Assembly (NCBI RefSeq): GCF_015291725.1
Contig: NZ_CP030038.1
Location: forward strand, 1,787,001-1,851,000
DNA length: 64,000 bases
Direction: 5' to 3'
DNA from: Bradyrhizobium sp. CCBAU 51765
GTDB lineage: Bacteria; Pseudomonadota; Alphaproteobacteria; Rhizobiales; Xanthobacteraceae
The position numbers were made by a program, and so were the translations under genes. The notes below the pieces were generated by a model. That model was given only the letters and a program-made list of their open reading frames with translations, made no database searches and was not told the DNA's origin. Below are positions 55,752-64,000 of the stretch, piece by piece (position 1 is the stretch's first letter; each line of letters begins with the position of its first letter).

Positions 55752-55785
55752 ATCAGATCAAACCAAAAATCTCTGCGAGAAACTC

Positions 55786-56748
55786 ATGGCTTACTCTCAC
55801 GACGTCAGCGTCTGCGGCACCTACATTCTGGATATTCTGGGCGTGCCAGTGACCGAGATTCCGCCAGGTGGCGGTCGTCTGCTGATCGAGGAAATTCGGC
55901 TCGCGGTCGCAGGCACTGCCGGCGGAACGGTCGTCCCTTGTGCGCGTCTTGGTCTGGAGGCGCTCGCGGTTGGCGCCGTCGGCTCCGACGAGAAGGCCGA
56001 CTGGATGCTGAACACGCTGGAGCGCGAAGGTATCGACATCTCTCTCATGGAGCGGATGGCCGACAGTCCGACCTCGGCCACGATCCTGCCGATCCGGCCC
56101 GACGGCTCGCGTCCGGTCATGCACGCAAGGGGTGCCTCGGCCCGCTGGCTTATCGCACCCGAGACGCAAAAGGCCGCTTGCCGGAGCAAGATTCTGCATC
56201 TCGGGGGAGTCGGCTCCCTGCTGGCGATGGACGGCGCGCCATCCGTCGCACTGCTGCGCGACGCGAAGGCGGCCGGTTGCACGACGACGCTCGATCTCAT
56301 CCAGGCGCGGCGTGAAACGCTGGCGCTGGTCGAGCCGCTGCTGCCCTATGTCGACTTCTTCATGCCGAGCATCGATGAGACCAGTGCCATGGTCGGAACC
56401 GACGATCCCGCCGCGTGTGCGCGGTTCTTCATCGACAAGGGCGCGGGGGCCTGCGCCATTTCTCTCGGTGCTGCTGGTTCGTTCGTGATGACGCGCGACG
56501 GACGTCAGTTCACCGTGCCGGCGTTCGAGGTCGCGGTCCGCGATACCTCGGGATGCGGCGATTCCTACACGGGCGGCTTTATCGCCGGTCTGGTTCGCGA
56601 CTGGGACCTGCTCGAGTGTGCCAGGCTCGCGACCGCGACGGCCGCGATCGTCGCGACGGGGCTGGGTTCGGGCGCCAATCTCGTGTCGTTCGACGAGACC
56701 GTGAAGGCCATGAACACGCTCCCGGTCCGCAAGCCTGCTCGCGCCTGA
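55786..56748 (+). CDS. PfkB-family carbohydrate kinase
   Basis: A 320-residue ribokinase-fold kinase. The C-terminal motif DTSGCGDSYTGGFIAGL at about residues 253-269 contains the catalytic Asp of the family (usual form DTxGAGD); Cys replaces the first Ala. The N-terminal sugar-binding region contains AGTAGGTVVPCARLGLEA and AVGAVGSDEKADW, normal for PfkB proteins. It probably phosphorylates a sugar, polyol or nucleoside-like intermediate ahead of the aldolase. It is separated from the aldolase gene by 34 bases and from the SDR gene by 52. The exact substrate cannot be assigned. Confidence 0.92.
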   Translation: MAYSHDVSVCGTYILDILGVPVTEIPPGGGRLLIEEIRLAVAGTAGGTVVPCARLGLEALAVGAVGSDEKADWMLNTLEREGIDISLMERMADSPTSATILPIRPDGSRPVMHARGASARWLIAPETQKAACRSKILHLGGVGSLLAMDGAPSVALLRDAKAAGCTTTLDLIQARRETLALVEPLLPYVDFFMPSIDETSAMVGTDDPAACARFFIDKGAGACAISLGAAGSFVMTRDGRQFTVPAFEVAVRDTSGCGDSYTGGFIAGLVRDWDLLECARLATATAAIVATGLGSGANLVSFDETVKAMNTLPVRKPARA

Positions 56749-56800
56749 TCCATTCACACCGTTAAGAAGTATTCATCCGAACAACAGGGGAGAACGCAAC

Positions 56801-57547
56801 ATGGCCCGACATGCGATCGTGACGGGAGCAAGCCGCGGAATTGGCCGCGCGATAGCCATCGGCCTTGCAAGGCGCGGCTACGATCTCGCGCTGACCGACA
56901 TCGCTGCTCAGGAGAAGGTCCTTCTCGAGACCGTTGCAGAGGTCAGGGAACTTGGCGGCCGATGCATCCCGGTGCTGGGCGATGTGAGCGATGCCGGCGA
57001 TTGCAGGCGGACCGTGGCTGAAGCCGTCCGGGGACTTGGGCACATCGATGTCCTCGTCAACAATGCGGGGATTCTCAGGCTGGCGACCATCGACGAGCTG
57101 ACGACCGACACGTGGGACCAGACGTTCGCCGTCAACACGCGCGGTGTGTTCCAGATGACCCAGGCCGTGGTGGCGCATATGAAAGAGCGCAAATACGGAC
57201 GGATCGTCAACATCGCCTCGCTCGCCGCACGAACGGGCGGTCCTGGACAGTCCCACTACGCTGCGTCGAAGTCGGCGGTGGTCGGCTTCACGCGCGTCTC
57301 GTCCATGGAGTTCGGAGGCCACGGCATCACCGTGAATGCCGTATGTCCAGGCATCATCGTGACGGAGATGGGGCTCAACAATCTCCGTGATCCCGAACGA
57401 GTTGCCTATTTCGAGAAGGTCACCGACCTGCACCGGCTCGGACAACCGGAGGACGTCGTCGGTCCGGTAGCGTTCTTTGCGTCAGATGATTCCGCGTTCG
57501 TGACCGGCCAGGCCCTCAACGTGGACGGAGGCATCTTCTACAGCTAG
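56801..57547 (+). CDS. Short-chain dehydrogenase/reductase, last gene of the CoA-transferase operon
   Basis: A 248-residue classical SDR with TGASRGIGRAI, NNAGIL, the catalytic serine in NIASLAARTG, the active-site HYAASKSAV and the end FVTGQALNVDGGIFYS. Asp in LTDIAAQE after the second strand favours NAD(H). All catalytic residues are present, unlike the SDR-like protein at 36263. GGGGAGAACGCAAC precedes the ATG. It probably oxidises or reduces a sugar-derived intermediate of the same pathway as the aldolase and kinase. Confidence 0.93.
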   Translation: MARHAIVTGASRGIGRAIAIGLARRGYDLALTDIAAQEKVLLETVAEVRELGGRCIPVLGDVSDAGDCRRTVAEAVRGLGHIDVLVNNAGILRLATIDELTTDTWDQTFAVNTRGVFQMTQAVVAHMKERKYGRIVNIASLAARTGGPGQSHYAASKSAVVGFTRVSSMEFGGHGITVNAVCPGIIVTEMGLNNLRDPERVAYFEKVTDLHRLGQPEDVVGPVAFFASDDSAFVTGQALNVDGGIFYS

Positions 57548-57569
57548 CAGCCGGATCGTGCATCGGCTC

Positions 57570-57806
57570 CGTCGCCCATGACCTTGCATGCGCGTGGCGC
57601 CGGGACGGCGCTCACTGCGCTACGAGGCCAGCCCGTGGCAGCAGATGATCGCCGTCATCGGCAATAGCGAAAATGTCGGCTCGATCGCCCGCCACAGGAA
57701 GCTGAATTTCCAGCCGGTCGGGACTTCGTCCGCCGTCGGCTTCAAGCTGGGTCGTCGGGTCGATACGGTCCTGATGCAGAAGGCGCTCGGACCGGGATCC
57801 ACGTAG
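57570..57806 (+). pseudogene. C-terminal remnant of a GNAT (phosphinothricin-type) acetyltransferase
   Basis: The frame contains PWQQMIAVIGNSENVGSIAR, HRKLNFQPVGTSSAVGFKLG and RRVDTVLMQKALGPGST, the familiar end of phosphinothricin N-acetyltransferase-like GNAT proteins. Only the last third of the gene is present, and the upstream bases give recognisable but shifted peptide (HARGAGTAL). No start codon with a complete acetyl-CoA-binding region exists, so it is a broken relic. Confidence 0.75.
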
Positions 57807-58421
57807 CTTCCTGGCAGCTGTCCGTCCGTGTTCGGAGCGGACGGGCCTCAGGCAACCCGCTCGCCGCATCGGCATCGCGTCCACGCTTGCCCCCAGAATC
57901 GGTCGACTGACGTGTTGTCGAACGGCGTTGCGCGGAAGAGACTTGCCGCGTCTGCGATCAGACCGGGGTGGCGGTTCATCCGATGCGAAACCATCCCTTG
58001 GGATGGGATCTGAACTCGGAGTTCAGTACGGCTTCGTACTGACCGTCGCGAGCACGGCGAAAATGAGGTGGTACTTCCGAAGTTGGGGTAAGCCAAAGCG
58101 AATCGGTCAGTCTTGCGCGTAGACTTTGTCCTGGAAAAAGCCGCCGGGTTCCTCGCCCTGGCGGCTTTCGAAAGTCCGTAGCTGTCGATCGTCTCCGCAG
58201 CTCGTGCGTACCGCCGTTACCTTGTTTGCGGCCATGCCTGGTCTTTGTAGGGGAAGGCGCGTGCTTTTGCTGTGATCTGGAGCACACAATGGAAGGGATT
58301 CGGCCCATGTCGCCTTCCGGATCCCGGCGCTGCATCGCGACAAGCGCATTCACGCGCGTTCTCGATGCGCTATCTGCGCTGGAGCTTGTCCGGGACCCGA
58401 GAGATTTCGACGAACTCCCCC
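57807..58421. other. Gene-free stretch containing overlapping hairpins
   Basis: About 600 bases between the acetyltransferase remnant and the convergent solute-binding protein gene. No gene recognised on either strand. Its main feature is the hairpin group at 57991-58041. Confidence 0.4.
57991..58041. repeat. Three adjacent perfect hairpins, two sharing bases
   Basis: Stem 1: CCATCCC (57991-57997) with GGGATGG (58000-58006). Stem 2: CTGAACT (58010-58016) with AGTTCAG (58020-58026). Stem 3: CAGTACG (58024-58030) with CGTACTG (58035-58041). Each has a perfect 7-bp stem and short loop. Stems 2 and 3 share CAG at 58024-58026, so they cannot both form completely. The function is unknown. Confidence 0.65.
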
Positions 58422-60212
58422 TCAGCTCCGATACCACGCCGCCAGGTTCCACGTGATGGTGTCCCAGCCCGAGATGTCGGTCATGAGGCTGTTGACGCTC
58501 GCGTTGACGATGTGGCGGGAAAGCAGCGGCAGGAACACATTGGCCCCGCAGAAGATCTCGTCGACCTTCATCAGCAGCGCGGCGCGCTTGACCGGGTCGA
58601 GCTCGCTCTGCGCGGCCTTGTAGGCCTTGTCGGCTTCGGGATCGGAATAGCGCGAGTTGTTGCGGCCGAGCCATTTGTTGTCCTTGGTGGCGATCTCCCA
58701 GGAGACGCACTGGTTCAGCAGGCGCTCCGGATCGGGCTGCGGCTGCGTCGTGTTGTACATCTCCATGTCGGCATAGAATTTCGAGTAGGTGTCGGGGTTG
58801 CCGACGTCGGAGGAGAAGAACACCGAGGCGGTGACCGCCTTGATCTCGATCTCGATGCCGGCCTTCTGGCAGGCCTGTTTGATGATGGCCTGCGTCTTCT
58901 GGCGCGGGGCGTTGGTCGAGGTCTGGAACACGTATTTGAGCTTCTTGCCGTCCTTCTCGCGGATGCCGTCCGCGCCCCTGGTCCAGCCGGCCTCGTCGAG
59001 GATCTTGTTGGCCTTGTCGATGTCGAACTCGTATTTCAGCTTCGGCGACTTGAACTGCCTGGGTGCGTTGACGAAGCTCGCGGTTGCGAGGGCGCCGCGC
59101 CCGTAGATGAATTTCTGAATCGAATCGCGGTCGATCAGGAGATTGATCGCCCGACGAACGGCGGGATCGGACAGCGTCGGGTGCTTGGTCTTGACGCTCG
59201 AACGCTCGCCGTCGACCTCGGTCCAGGGGTCCGTCGTGTTGAGGATGATGAACTCGACATTGCCGGAAGGCGTGATGTCGAGCTTGCCTTTGCCGCCCGC
59301 CTCCATGCGCTTGAGGACCTCCTCCTCCACCTGCATGTTCCAGGCAAAGTCGTATTCGCCGGTTTGCAGCACCGCGCGCGCCGCAGACACCGCGTCGCCG
59401 CCGCCCTTGACCTCGAGCGTATCGAAATGCGGCTGGTTCTTGACGTGATAGTCGGGATTGCGCTCGGCGCGGATCATGTCGCCCGGCTTGAACTCGACGA
59501 ATTTGTACGGACCGGTGCCGACCGGCTTGAGATTGCCCGGAGCCTCGCGCGACTTGGCACCGACATAGTCGCCGAAATGATGCTTTGGCAGGATCTGGCC
59601 GACCGAGCCGCCGACGAACGGGTCGGCCCAGAACGGCGTCGGCGCCTTGAAAAGCACCTTGACGGCGTAGTCGTCGATCTTCTCGACCTTGATGTCCTTG
59701 TAGGAGCCCGTGGTGTAAGCCGCGGTCGCGAGGTCCGCGGCGTACTGCCAGGTGAAGACGACGTCGTCGGCGGTGAAGGGCTTGCCGTCGTGCCAGTTGA
59801 CGCCCCGCTTCAGCTTCCAGATCACGCTCATGCCGTCCGCGGCAAGGCCGCCGTTCGCCTTGGTCGGCACTTCGGCGGCCAGGCAGGGAATGAGATTGCC
59901 GTCCTTGTCCCAGCCGGCGAGCGGCTCGAAGAAGATGCGCGTGGCGATCTGGTCCTTGGTGCCGATCGCGAAATGCGGATTGAGCAGGGTGGGCGCCTGC
60001 CAGAGCAGGATCTTGAGCGTGCCGCCGCCGCCGGCCTTGGTCGGCTTGTAGGCAAGCGTGGCGTCTGCCATCGCCACGTCGTGCCACACCAGGATCTGGC
60101 TTGCGACCGGCGCTACGATCCCGATCGCGGCGACCTTCTGGATGAACGAGCGTCGCGACAGCCTGCCTTGCTTCACCTCGGCGATCAAACCGCGGATCTC
60201 ATTCTCGTTCAT
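58422..60212 (-). CDS. Family 5 (peptide/nickel-type) ABC solute-binding protein, Tat-exported
   Basis: A 596-residue periplasmic binding protein of the DppA/OppA class. The N-terminus has a Tat signal (RLSRRSFIQKVAAIGIVAPV). Family signatures include FFEPLAGWDKDGNLIPCLAA, VNWHDGKPFTADDVVFTWQY, LKPVGTGPYKFVEFKPGD and DPAVRRAINLLIDRDSIQKF. It should capture oligopeptides, glycosides, opines or similar compounds. The ATG at 60212 with GGAGG upstream is preferred over an earlier in-frame start at 60263. No permease or ATPase genes lie directly beside it, so its partner transporter is unclear. Confidence 0.92.
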   Translation of the reverse strand: MNENEIRGLIAEVKQGRLSRRSFIQKVAAIGIVAPVASQILVWHDVAMADATLAYKPTKAGGGGTLKILLWQAPTLLNPHFAIGTKDQIATRIFFEPLAGWDKDGNLIPCLAAEVPTKANGGLAADGMSVIWKLKRGVNWHDGKPFTADDVVFTWQYAADLATAAYTTGSYKDIKVEKIDDYAVKVLFKAPTPFWADPFVGGSVGQILPKHHFGDYVGAKSREAPGNLKPVGTGPYKFVEFKPGDMIRAERNPDYHVKNQPHFDTLEVKGGGDAVSAARAVLQTGEYDFAWNMQVEEEVLKRMEAGGKGKLDITPSGNVEFIILNTTDPWTEVDGERSSVKTKHPTLSDPAVRRAINLLIDRDSIQKFIYGRGALATASFVNAPRQFKSPKLKYEFDIDKANKILDEAGWTRGADGIREKDGKKLKYVFQTSTNAPRQKTQAIIKQACQKAGIEIEIKAVTASVFFSSDVGNPDTYSKFYADMEMYNTTQPQPDPERLLNQCVSWEIATKDNKWLGRNNSRYSDPEADKAYKAAQSELDPVKRAALLMKVDEIFCGANVFLPLLSRHIVNASVNSLMTDISGWDTITWNLAAWYRS

Positions 60213-60668
60213 CGGACGACCTCCACCTGCACAAACCGTTTCCGGCAACCCATCATGTTTCATGATGGCCGGGGCGGCAATGCCGGCAAGGCGGGGATGC
60301 GACGAAATGACGATGTGGAGAGCGCCCCCGGTCGAGGCGCGGACCCGGATCGCCTGCCTGGGAGACCCAGGCGGCGATCCGGTGCGATCTAGGTGAACTT
60401 GGGGAAGTTCTAAGGCCGCACCGGAACGCTAACCCGGCAGGCGCAGATTCATCAAGTTTCGGAGTGTTGCGCTGGCGAAAGAATCATTGCCGCAGCCGGG
60501 AAATCGCCACAGATCAAAGACGCTCGGCATGATTTCTTTTCAGTTTGATGTCGAATGGAGAACGCGCGCCCGCCGGGGGCCTGCCAATATGGTTTTCCAT
60601 TTCATTGATTTCGCGCGGCGGAGAAGCGAATACGGTTCCATGTTTGTCGCAGACCTACGGAGACCAAA
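60213..60668. promoter_or_regulatory. Divergent promoter region between two solute-binding protein genes
   Basis: About 450 bases, with a locally A+T-richer part from about 60520 to 60660. Both promoters should be here. I could not recognise a riboswitch or operator with confidence; SAM or methionine control of the MetQ-like gene would be plausible but is not visible. Confidence 0.35.
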
Positions 60669-61451
60669 ATGTCGTTTCGCCTGCCTCTGATCCTCTCGGC
60701 CGTGCTCGCCGCATGGTCCTCCGCAGCCGGGGCCGAGACCATCAAGATCGGCGTGACGCCGGGGCCGCATGCGCAGATCCTCGAGGCCGTGAAGCCGATC
60801 GCCGCCAAGCGGGGACTCGATATTCAGATCCTCGAGTTCTCCGACTATGTGGTGCCAAACGCGGCGCTCGATTCCGGCGACATCCAGGCCAATTCGTTTC
60901 AGAATCAGCCTTACCTGGACAATCAGAAAGCCGACCGCGGCTACAAGATCGAGGCCGTCGGCCTGACCGTGAATTTCCCGATCGGCGTCTATTCGAAGAA
61001 GCATAAGGCCTTCGCCGACCTCCCCGAGGGCGGCAAGGTCTCGATCCCGAACGACCCGACCAATGGCGGCCGCGTGCTGCTGCTGCTGCGCGACAAGGGC
61101 GTGATCAAGCTGAAGGACGGTGTCGGCTTCAAGCCGACGGTGCTCGACATCACCGAGAATCCCAGGAAGCTGAAGTTCATCGAGGTGGACGCGGCGCAGG
61201 CGCCGCGCGCGCTCGACGACGTCGACGCCGCCGCGATCAACACCAATTACGCAACCCAGGCCGGCCTCGATCCGGTCAAGGATCCGATCCTGCGCGAGGA
61301 TCCGAAGGGCCCCTACGTCAACCTGATCGCCGTCCGCACCGCCGACAAGGACAAGCCCTGGGTCAAGATCCTCGTGGACAGCTATCACACCCCGGAGGTC
61401 AAGGAGTTCGTGCTGACCAAGTTCAAGGGCGCCGTGCTGCCGAGCTGGTAG
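60669..61451 (+). CDS. MetQ/NlpA-family solute-binding protein
   Basis: A 260-residue binding protein of the methionine-uptake (MetQ/NlpA) family. A signal peptide ends around SSAAGAETIKIGV; TPGPHAQILEAVKPIAAKRG, IQANSFQNQPYLDNQ, VYSKKHKAFADLPEGGKVSI and AAINTNYATQAGLDP are family landmarks. There is no lipobox Cys, so it is soluble in the periplasm rather than a lipoprotein. The cognate metN/metI genes are absent from the window, so it may serve a transporter encoded elsewhere. AGACC with GGAG lies just upstream of the ATG. Confidence 0.92.
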   Translation: MSFRLPLILSAVLAAWSSAAGAETIKIGVTPGPHAQILEAVKPIAAKRGLDIQILEFSDYVVPNAALDSGDIQANSFQNQPYLDNQKADRGYKIEAVGLTVNFPIGVYSKKHKAFADLPEGGKVSIPNDPTNGGRVLLLLRDKGVIKLKDGVGFKPTVLDITENPRKLKFIEVDAAQAPRALDDVDAAAINTNYATQAGLDPVKDPILREDPKGPYVNLIAVRTADKDKPWVKILVDSYHTPEVKEFVLTKFKGAVLPSW

Positions 61452-61588
61452 GGGGCAAACGGCGCGAAATCCGTCCCACTGAGATGAAACTTCGGTCAGT
61501 TCATTCGCTCTCCGGTCAAAAAGGCAAAAAAATTCCAATGCCATGATGCGATCATTTCATTCCGGAACAGGCCATTTGGGAGAGATTT

Positions 61589-62326
61589 GTGCCGGGTCAG
61601 GGATCGTATCGAACGGCTGTGGTGACGGGAGCATCGAGCGGCATCGGGGCCGCGACAGTCGAAAGGCTCGCCGCCGCCGGACTTGAGGTGCACGCCATCG
61701 CCCGGCGCATCGAGCGGCTGAAGGAACTGAGCGAACGCACGGGCTGCATCGCGCATGCGCTCGATATCACCGACGCCGAATCCTGCCGCAAGGCGATCGG
61801 TGACCTCGATGTCGATATCCTCGTCAACAATGCCGGCGCCTCGCACAATGCCCGGCTTTACGATTACCCCTTCGAGAAGATCGACCAGCTGATCGACCTG
61901 AATTTCCGTGCCGTGGCGCACCTGACGCGCGGCGTTCTGCCGGGCATGATGAGCCGCAACAAAGGGCACGTCGTCATCGTCAGCTCGATGGCGGGCCATT
62001 ATCCGATGCTCGGCTCGGCGATGTACTCCGCGACCAAGGCGGCGGTGTCGCAATTCCTCGACGTGATGCGGCTCGACACCAACGGGTCGCGCATTCGCTG
62101 GACCGAGATCGTGCCGGGCCGGGTGGCGACGGAGGCCTTCGCGGTGTCGAGCGGCGACGCCAAACTCGCCAAGGAAAAGTTTCTCGACGGTAAGGAGCCG
62201 CTGCAGCCGGCGGACATGGCCGACATGATCATGTTCGCCTTGTCGGCCCCGCCACATGTCAACATCAGCCGCATCGATGCCTATCCGACCCGTCAGGCAT
62301 CAGGCGGATTTGTCTACTCCGAATGA
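61589..62326 (+). CDS. Short-chain dehydrogenase/reductase (YdfG-like)
   Basis: A 245-residue SDR with TGASSGIGAATVERL, NNAGAS, the catalytic serine in VSSMAGHYPML and YSATKAAV. IARRIERLKELSE after the second strand has the Arg residues of NADP(H)-preferring enzymes. The C-terminus (ISRIDAYPTRQASGGFVYSE) is like YdfG/3-hydroxy-acid dehydrogenase relatives. The start is GTG at 61589 behind GGGAGAGA. It lies 28 bases before a solute-binding protein gene on the same strand, so the two may form an operon in which the SDR acts on the imported compound. Confidence 0.9.
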   Translation: MPGQGSYRTAVVTGASSGIGAATVERLAAAGLEVHAIARRIERLKELSERTGCIAHALDITDAESCRKAIGDLDVDILVNNAGASHNARLYDYPFEKIDQLIDLNFRAVAHLTRGVLPGMMSRNKGHVVIVSSMAGHYPMLGSAMYSATKAAVSQFLDVMRLDTNGSRIRWTEIVPGRVATEAFAVSSGDAKLAKEKFLDGKEPLQPADMADMIMFALSAPPHVNISRIDAYPTRQASGGFVYSE

Positions 62327-62354
62327 CGAAATTCAACGCGAGAAGGTTTTGCTG

Positions 62355-63959
62355 ATGTCGTTCACCAGACGGAATGTGGTTGCCGGTTTTGCTGCGGCCG
62401 GACTTGCGGGCGTCGCGATGCCCGCCGTCGTATCTCGCGCGTACGCCGCCACCCCGAAGAAAGGCGGCCTGCTCAGGATGTGGATCGCCGAGCCGGTGAT
62501 GCTGACCGGCGCCTTCAACTCGACCGGACAGATCTACGAAATCTCCGGCAAGCTGTTCGACGGGCTCGCGCGCTACGATTTCGACCTCAATCCGAAACCG
62601 CAGCTCGCACTGTCCTGGGATATCTCCGCCGACGGCAAGTCGATCACGTTCAAGCTCAGGCCCGGCGTGAAGTGGCACGATGGCAAGCCGTTCACGGCGT
62701 CCGACGTCCAGTTCTCGGCGCTGAAAGTCTGGAAGGAGCTGCATCCGCGCGGACGCTCGACCTACCGCTATCTGGCCGACGTCGAGGTGCCTGACGCGCT
62801 GACGGCGATCTTCAAGTTCGAGCGCCCCTCTCCCTATGTCATGAACTCTCTCGCCTCCGTGGAATCCCAGATCCTGCCGCGGCATCTCTACGAGGGCACG
62901 GATATCCTCACCAATCCCGCGAATTTGAAGCCGATCGGCACCGGTCCCTTCAAGTTCAAGGAGTGGCAGCGCGGTCAGTACATCATCTTCGAGCGAAATC
63001 CGGACTATTGGGATGCGCCGAAGCCTTATCTCGACGGTGTGGTGATGGTGATCATACCGGACGCGGCGTCTCGTGCGGTCGCGCTGGAGGCGGGCGAGCT
63101 CGACGTTGCCGGCGCAATCCCGGTGCCGCTGGCCGATGCGCACCGGCTTGCGGGCCTGCCGACGCTCGAAATCCCGGTGCAAGGCAGCGAGGCGCTGGCG
63201 TTCCAGGCCTTCATGGAGCTCAATTTGCGGCGTCCCTATTTCCAGGACGTTCGCGTGCGCCGGGCGATGTACCACGCGATCGATCGCAACTTCGTTCGCA
63301 AGAGCATCTATTTCGACTTCGCCAAGGCGGCCACGGGGCCGATCTCCTACGAGAACGCAAAGTTCTATACGGCCGATGTCCCTCAGTATGAGTTCAGCAT
63401 CGCCAAGGCCAATGCGCTGCTCGACGAGGCCGGCATGAAGCGTCAGGGCGACGGGCTGCGCTTCAAGATCACCCATGATCCTCTGCCGGCTGGTGACCAC
63501 TTCTCGCGCACGGGCGACTATTTCAAGCAGCAGATGGCGCAGCTCGGCATCGCCGTCGACATCAGGAACCAGGACTTCCCGACCTATTACCGCCGCGTCT
63601 ACAAGGACTATGATTTCGACACCACCTCGACAGGCGCATTCGGGCTGACCGACCCGACCGTGGGGATCCAACGCTTCTACTGGTCCAAGAACATCGTGCC
63701 CGGCGTCGCCTTCTCCAACGGCAGCGGCTACAACAGCGCGGAGGCCGACAAGGCGCTGGAAGACGCCCAGACCGAGGTCGATCCGACCAAGCGCGCCGGT
63801 CTGTTCCGCGATTTCCAGAAGATCGTCATGACGGACCTTCCGTTGTTTCCGATCGCCGACGCGCGTTACATCACGATCAAGAGCAAGACGGTCATGAATA
63901 TCGAGGTCGATCCGCTCGGCGCTCACGGCAGTTTCGCCGAGGCCTATCTCGCCCGCTAG
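62355..63959 (+). CDS. Family 5 ABC solute-binding protein, probable first gene of an importer operon
   Basis: A 534-residue DppA-type periplasmic binding protein with a Tat-like signal (FTRRNVVAGFAAAGLAGV ending AYAATPKKGG). Signatures include ISGKLFDGLARYDFDLNPKP, VKWHDGKPFTASDVQFSALK, LKPIGTGPFKFKEWQRGQY and DVRVRRAMYHAIDRNFVRKS. It is distinct from the protein at 58422, so two separate uptake systems are present. The ATG at 62355 gives the proper signal; the frame is open further up inside the SDR gene. The next frame begins at 63978 as MSRYAIF, the usual type of start for a family permease, which suggests the rest of the operon lies beyond the window. Confidence 0.93.
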   Translation: MSFTRRNVVAGFAAAGLAGVAMPAVVSRAYAATPKKGGLLRMWIAEPVMLTGAFNSTGQIYEISGKLFDGLARYDFDLNPKPQLALSWDISADGKSITFKLRPGVKWHDGKPFTASDVQFSALKVWKELHPRGRSTYRYLADVEVPDALTAIFKFERPSPYVMNSLASVESQILPRHLYEGTDILTNPANLKPIGTGPFKFKEWQRGQYIIFERNPDYWDAPKPYLDGVVMVIIPDAASRAVALEAGELDVAGAIPVPLADAHRLAGLPTLEIPVQGSEALAFQAFMELNLRRPYFQDVRVRRAMYHAIDRNFVRKSIYFDFAKAATGPISYENAKFYTADVPQYEFSIAKANALLDEAGMKRQGDGLRFKITHDPLPAGDHFSRTGDYFKQQMAQLGIAVDIRNQDFPTYYRRVYKDYDFDTTSTGAFGLTDPTVGIQRFYWSKNIVPGVAFSNGSGYNSAEADKALEDAQTEVDPTKRAGLFRDFQKIVMTDLPLFPIADARYITIKSKTVMNIEVDPLGAHGSFAEAYLAR

Positions 63960-63977
63960 CAAGGACGCAAGACGCCA

Positions 63978-64000
63978 TTGTCCCGCTACGCCATATTTTT
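63978..64000 (+). CDS. Start of a probable ABC permease gene (cut by the window edge)
   Basis: A TTG codon at 63978, 18 bases after the solute-binding protein stop and preceded by AAGGACG, opens MSRYAIF. DppB-type permeases often begin with such a short basic-hydrophobic stretch, and this is where the permease gene would be expected. Only seven codons are visible, so the call rests mainly on position. Confidence 0.3.

Noticed and set aside
57976..60392. Very long open frames on both strands overlapping the solute-binding protein gene at 58422-60212
   Set aside because: They are antisense or shifted shadows of a high-G+C gene; their translations are repetitive in Arg, Asp or Gly and show no family signature, whereas the chosen frame has a Tat signal and clear family motifs.

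Overview
The window looks like part of a symbiosis island, plus neighbouring catabolic DNA, from a Bradyrhizobium-type alphaproteobacterium. Three things in the sequence point there: a complete bacterial gibberellin (GA) operon in the rhizobial order, a probable type III effector gene of the NopP type preceded by a tts-box-like element, and Trb-type conjugation genes. Overall G+C is high and short rhizobial repeats are present. No rRNA, tRNA or CRISPR array was seen. Species cannot be fixed from the sequence alone.

Layout. (1) 1-3454: 3' end of trbL, then trbF-trbG-trbI and a DUF2274 gene, overlapping or nearly so. (2) 3639-7268: a TauD-type dioxygenase and a PaiB-type regulator on the minus strand, then remnants of a DUF433 gene and a serine recombinase. 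(3) 7269-16201: the GA operon, cyp112-cyp114-ferredoxin-SDR-cyp117-GGPP synthase-CPS-KS, which should take isoprenoid precursors to ent-kaurene and then to GA9. No intact cyp115 is visible. A short stub resembling the start of a type II idi gene is joined directly to a decayed integrase. (4) 16345-21914: mobile-element debris, including an intact 1.2-kb IS630-family element in a decayed ATPase gene, then the effector gene with its tts box. (5) 21915-28240: a LysR regulator divergent from an SDR and a split transketolase, followed by decayed TRAP-transporter and semialdehyde-dehydrogenase genes. (6) 29098-44442: three paralogous OmpR-type response regulators among a glycosyltransferase, a signal-peptide-bearing aminotransferase-like protein, an AraC regulator, an SDR, a nitronate-monooxygenase-like gene and a broken ring-hydroxylating dioxygenase beta gene. 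It ends in a tightly overlapped DUF1127 - dihaem peroxidase - hybrid histidine kinase operon. (7) 44549-57547: an IclR-type regulator and two divergent operons, one for a polyamine/opine-type ABC importer whose two permeases are fused, the other for a two-subunit CoA-transferase, a molybdopterin oxidoreductase, an AhpD-like protein, a hotdog protein, a class II aldolase, a PfkB kinase and an SDR. The divergent promoters carry matching mirrored palindromes. (8) 57570-64000: an acetyltransferase remnant, a cluster of overlapping perfect hairpins, two family-5 solute-binding proteins, a MetQ-like protein and an SDR.

The best candidate for an undescribed system is region 7, an apparently intact import-and-catabolism regulon whose substrate is not obvious. 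The best evolutionary observations are the idi/integrase junction behind the GA operon and the IS630 insertion at a CTAG that supplies the transposase stop codon.
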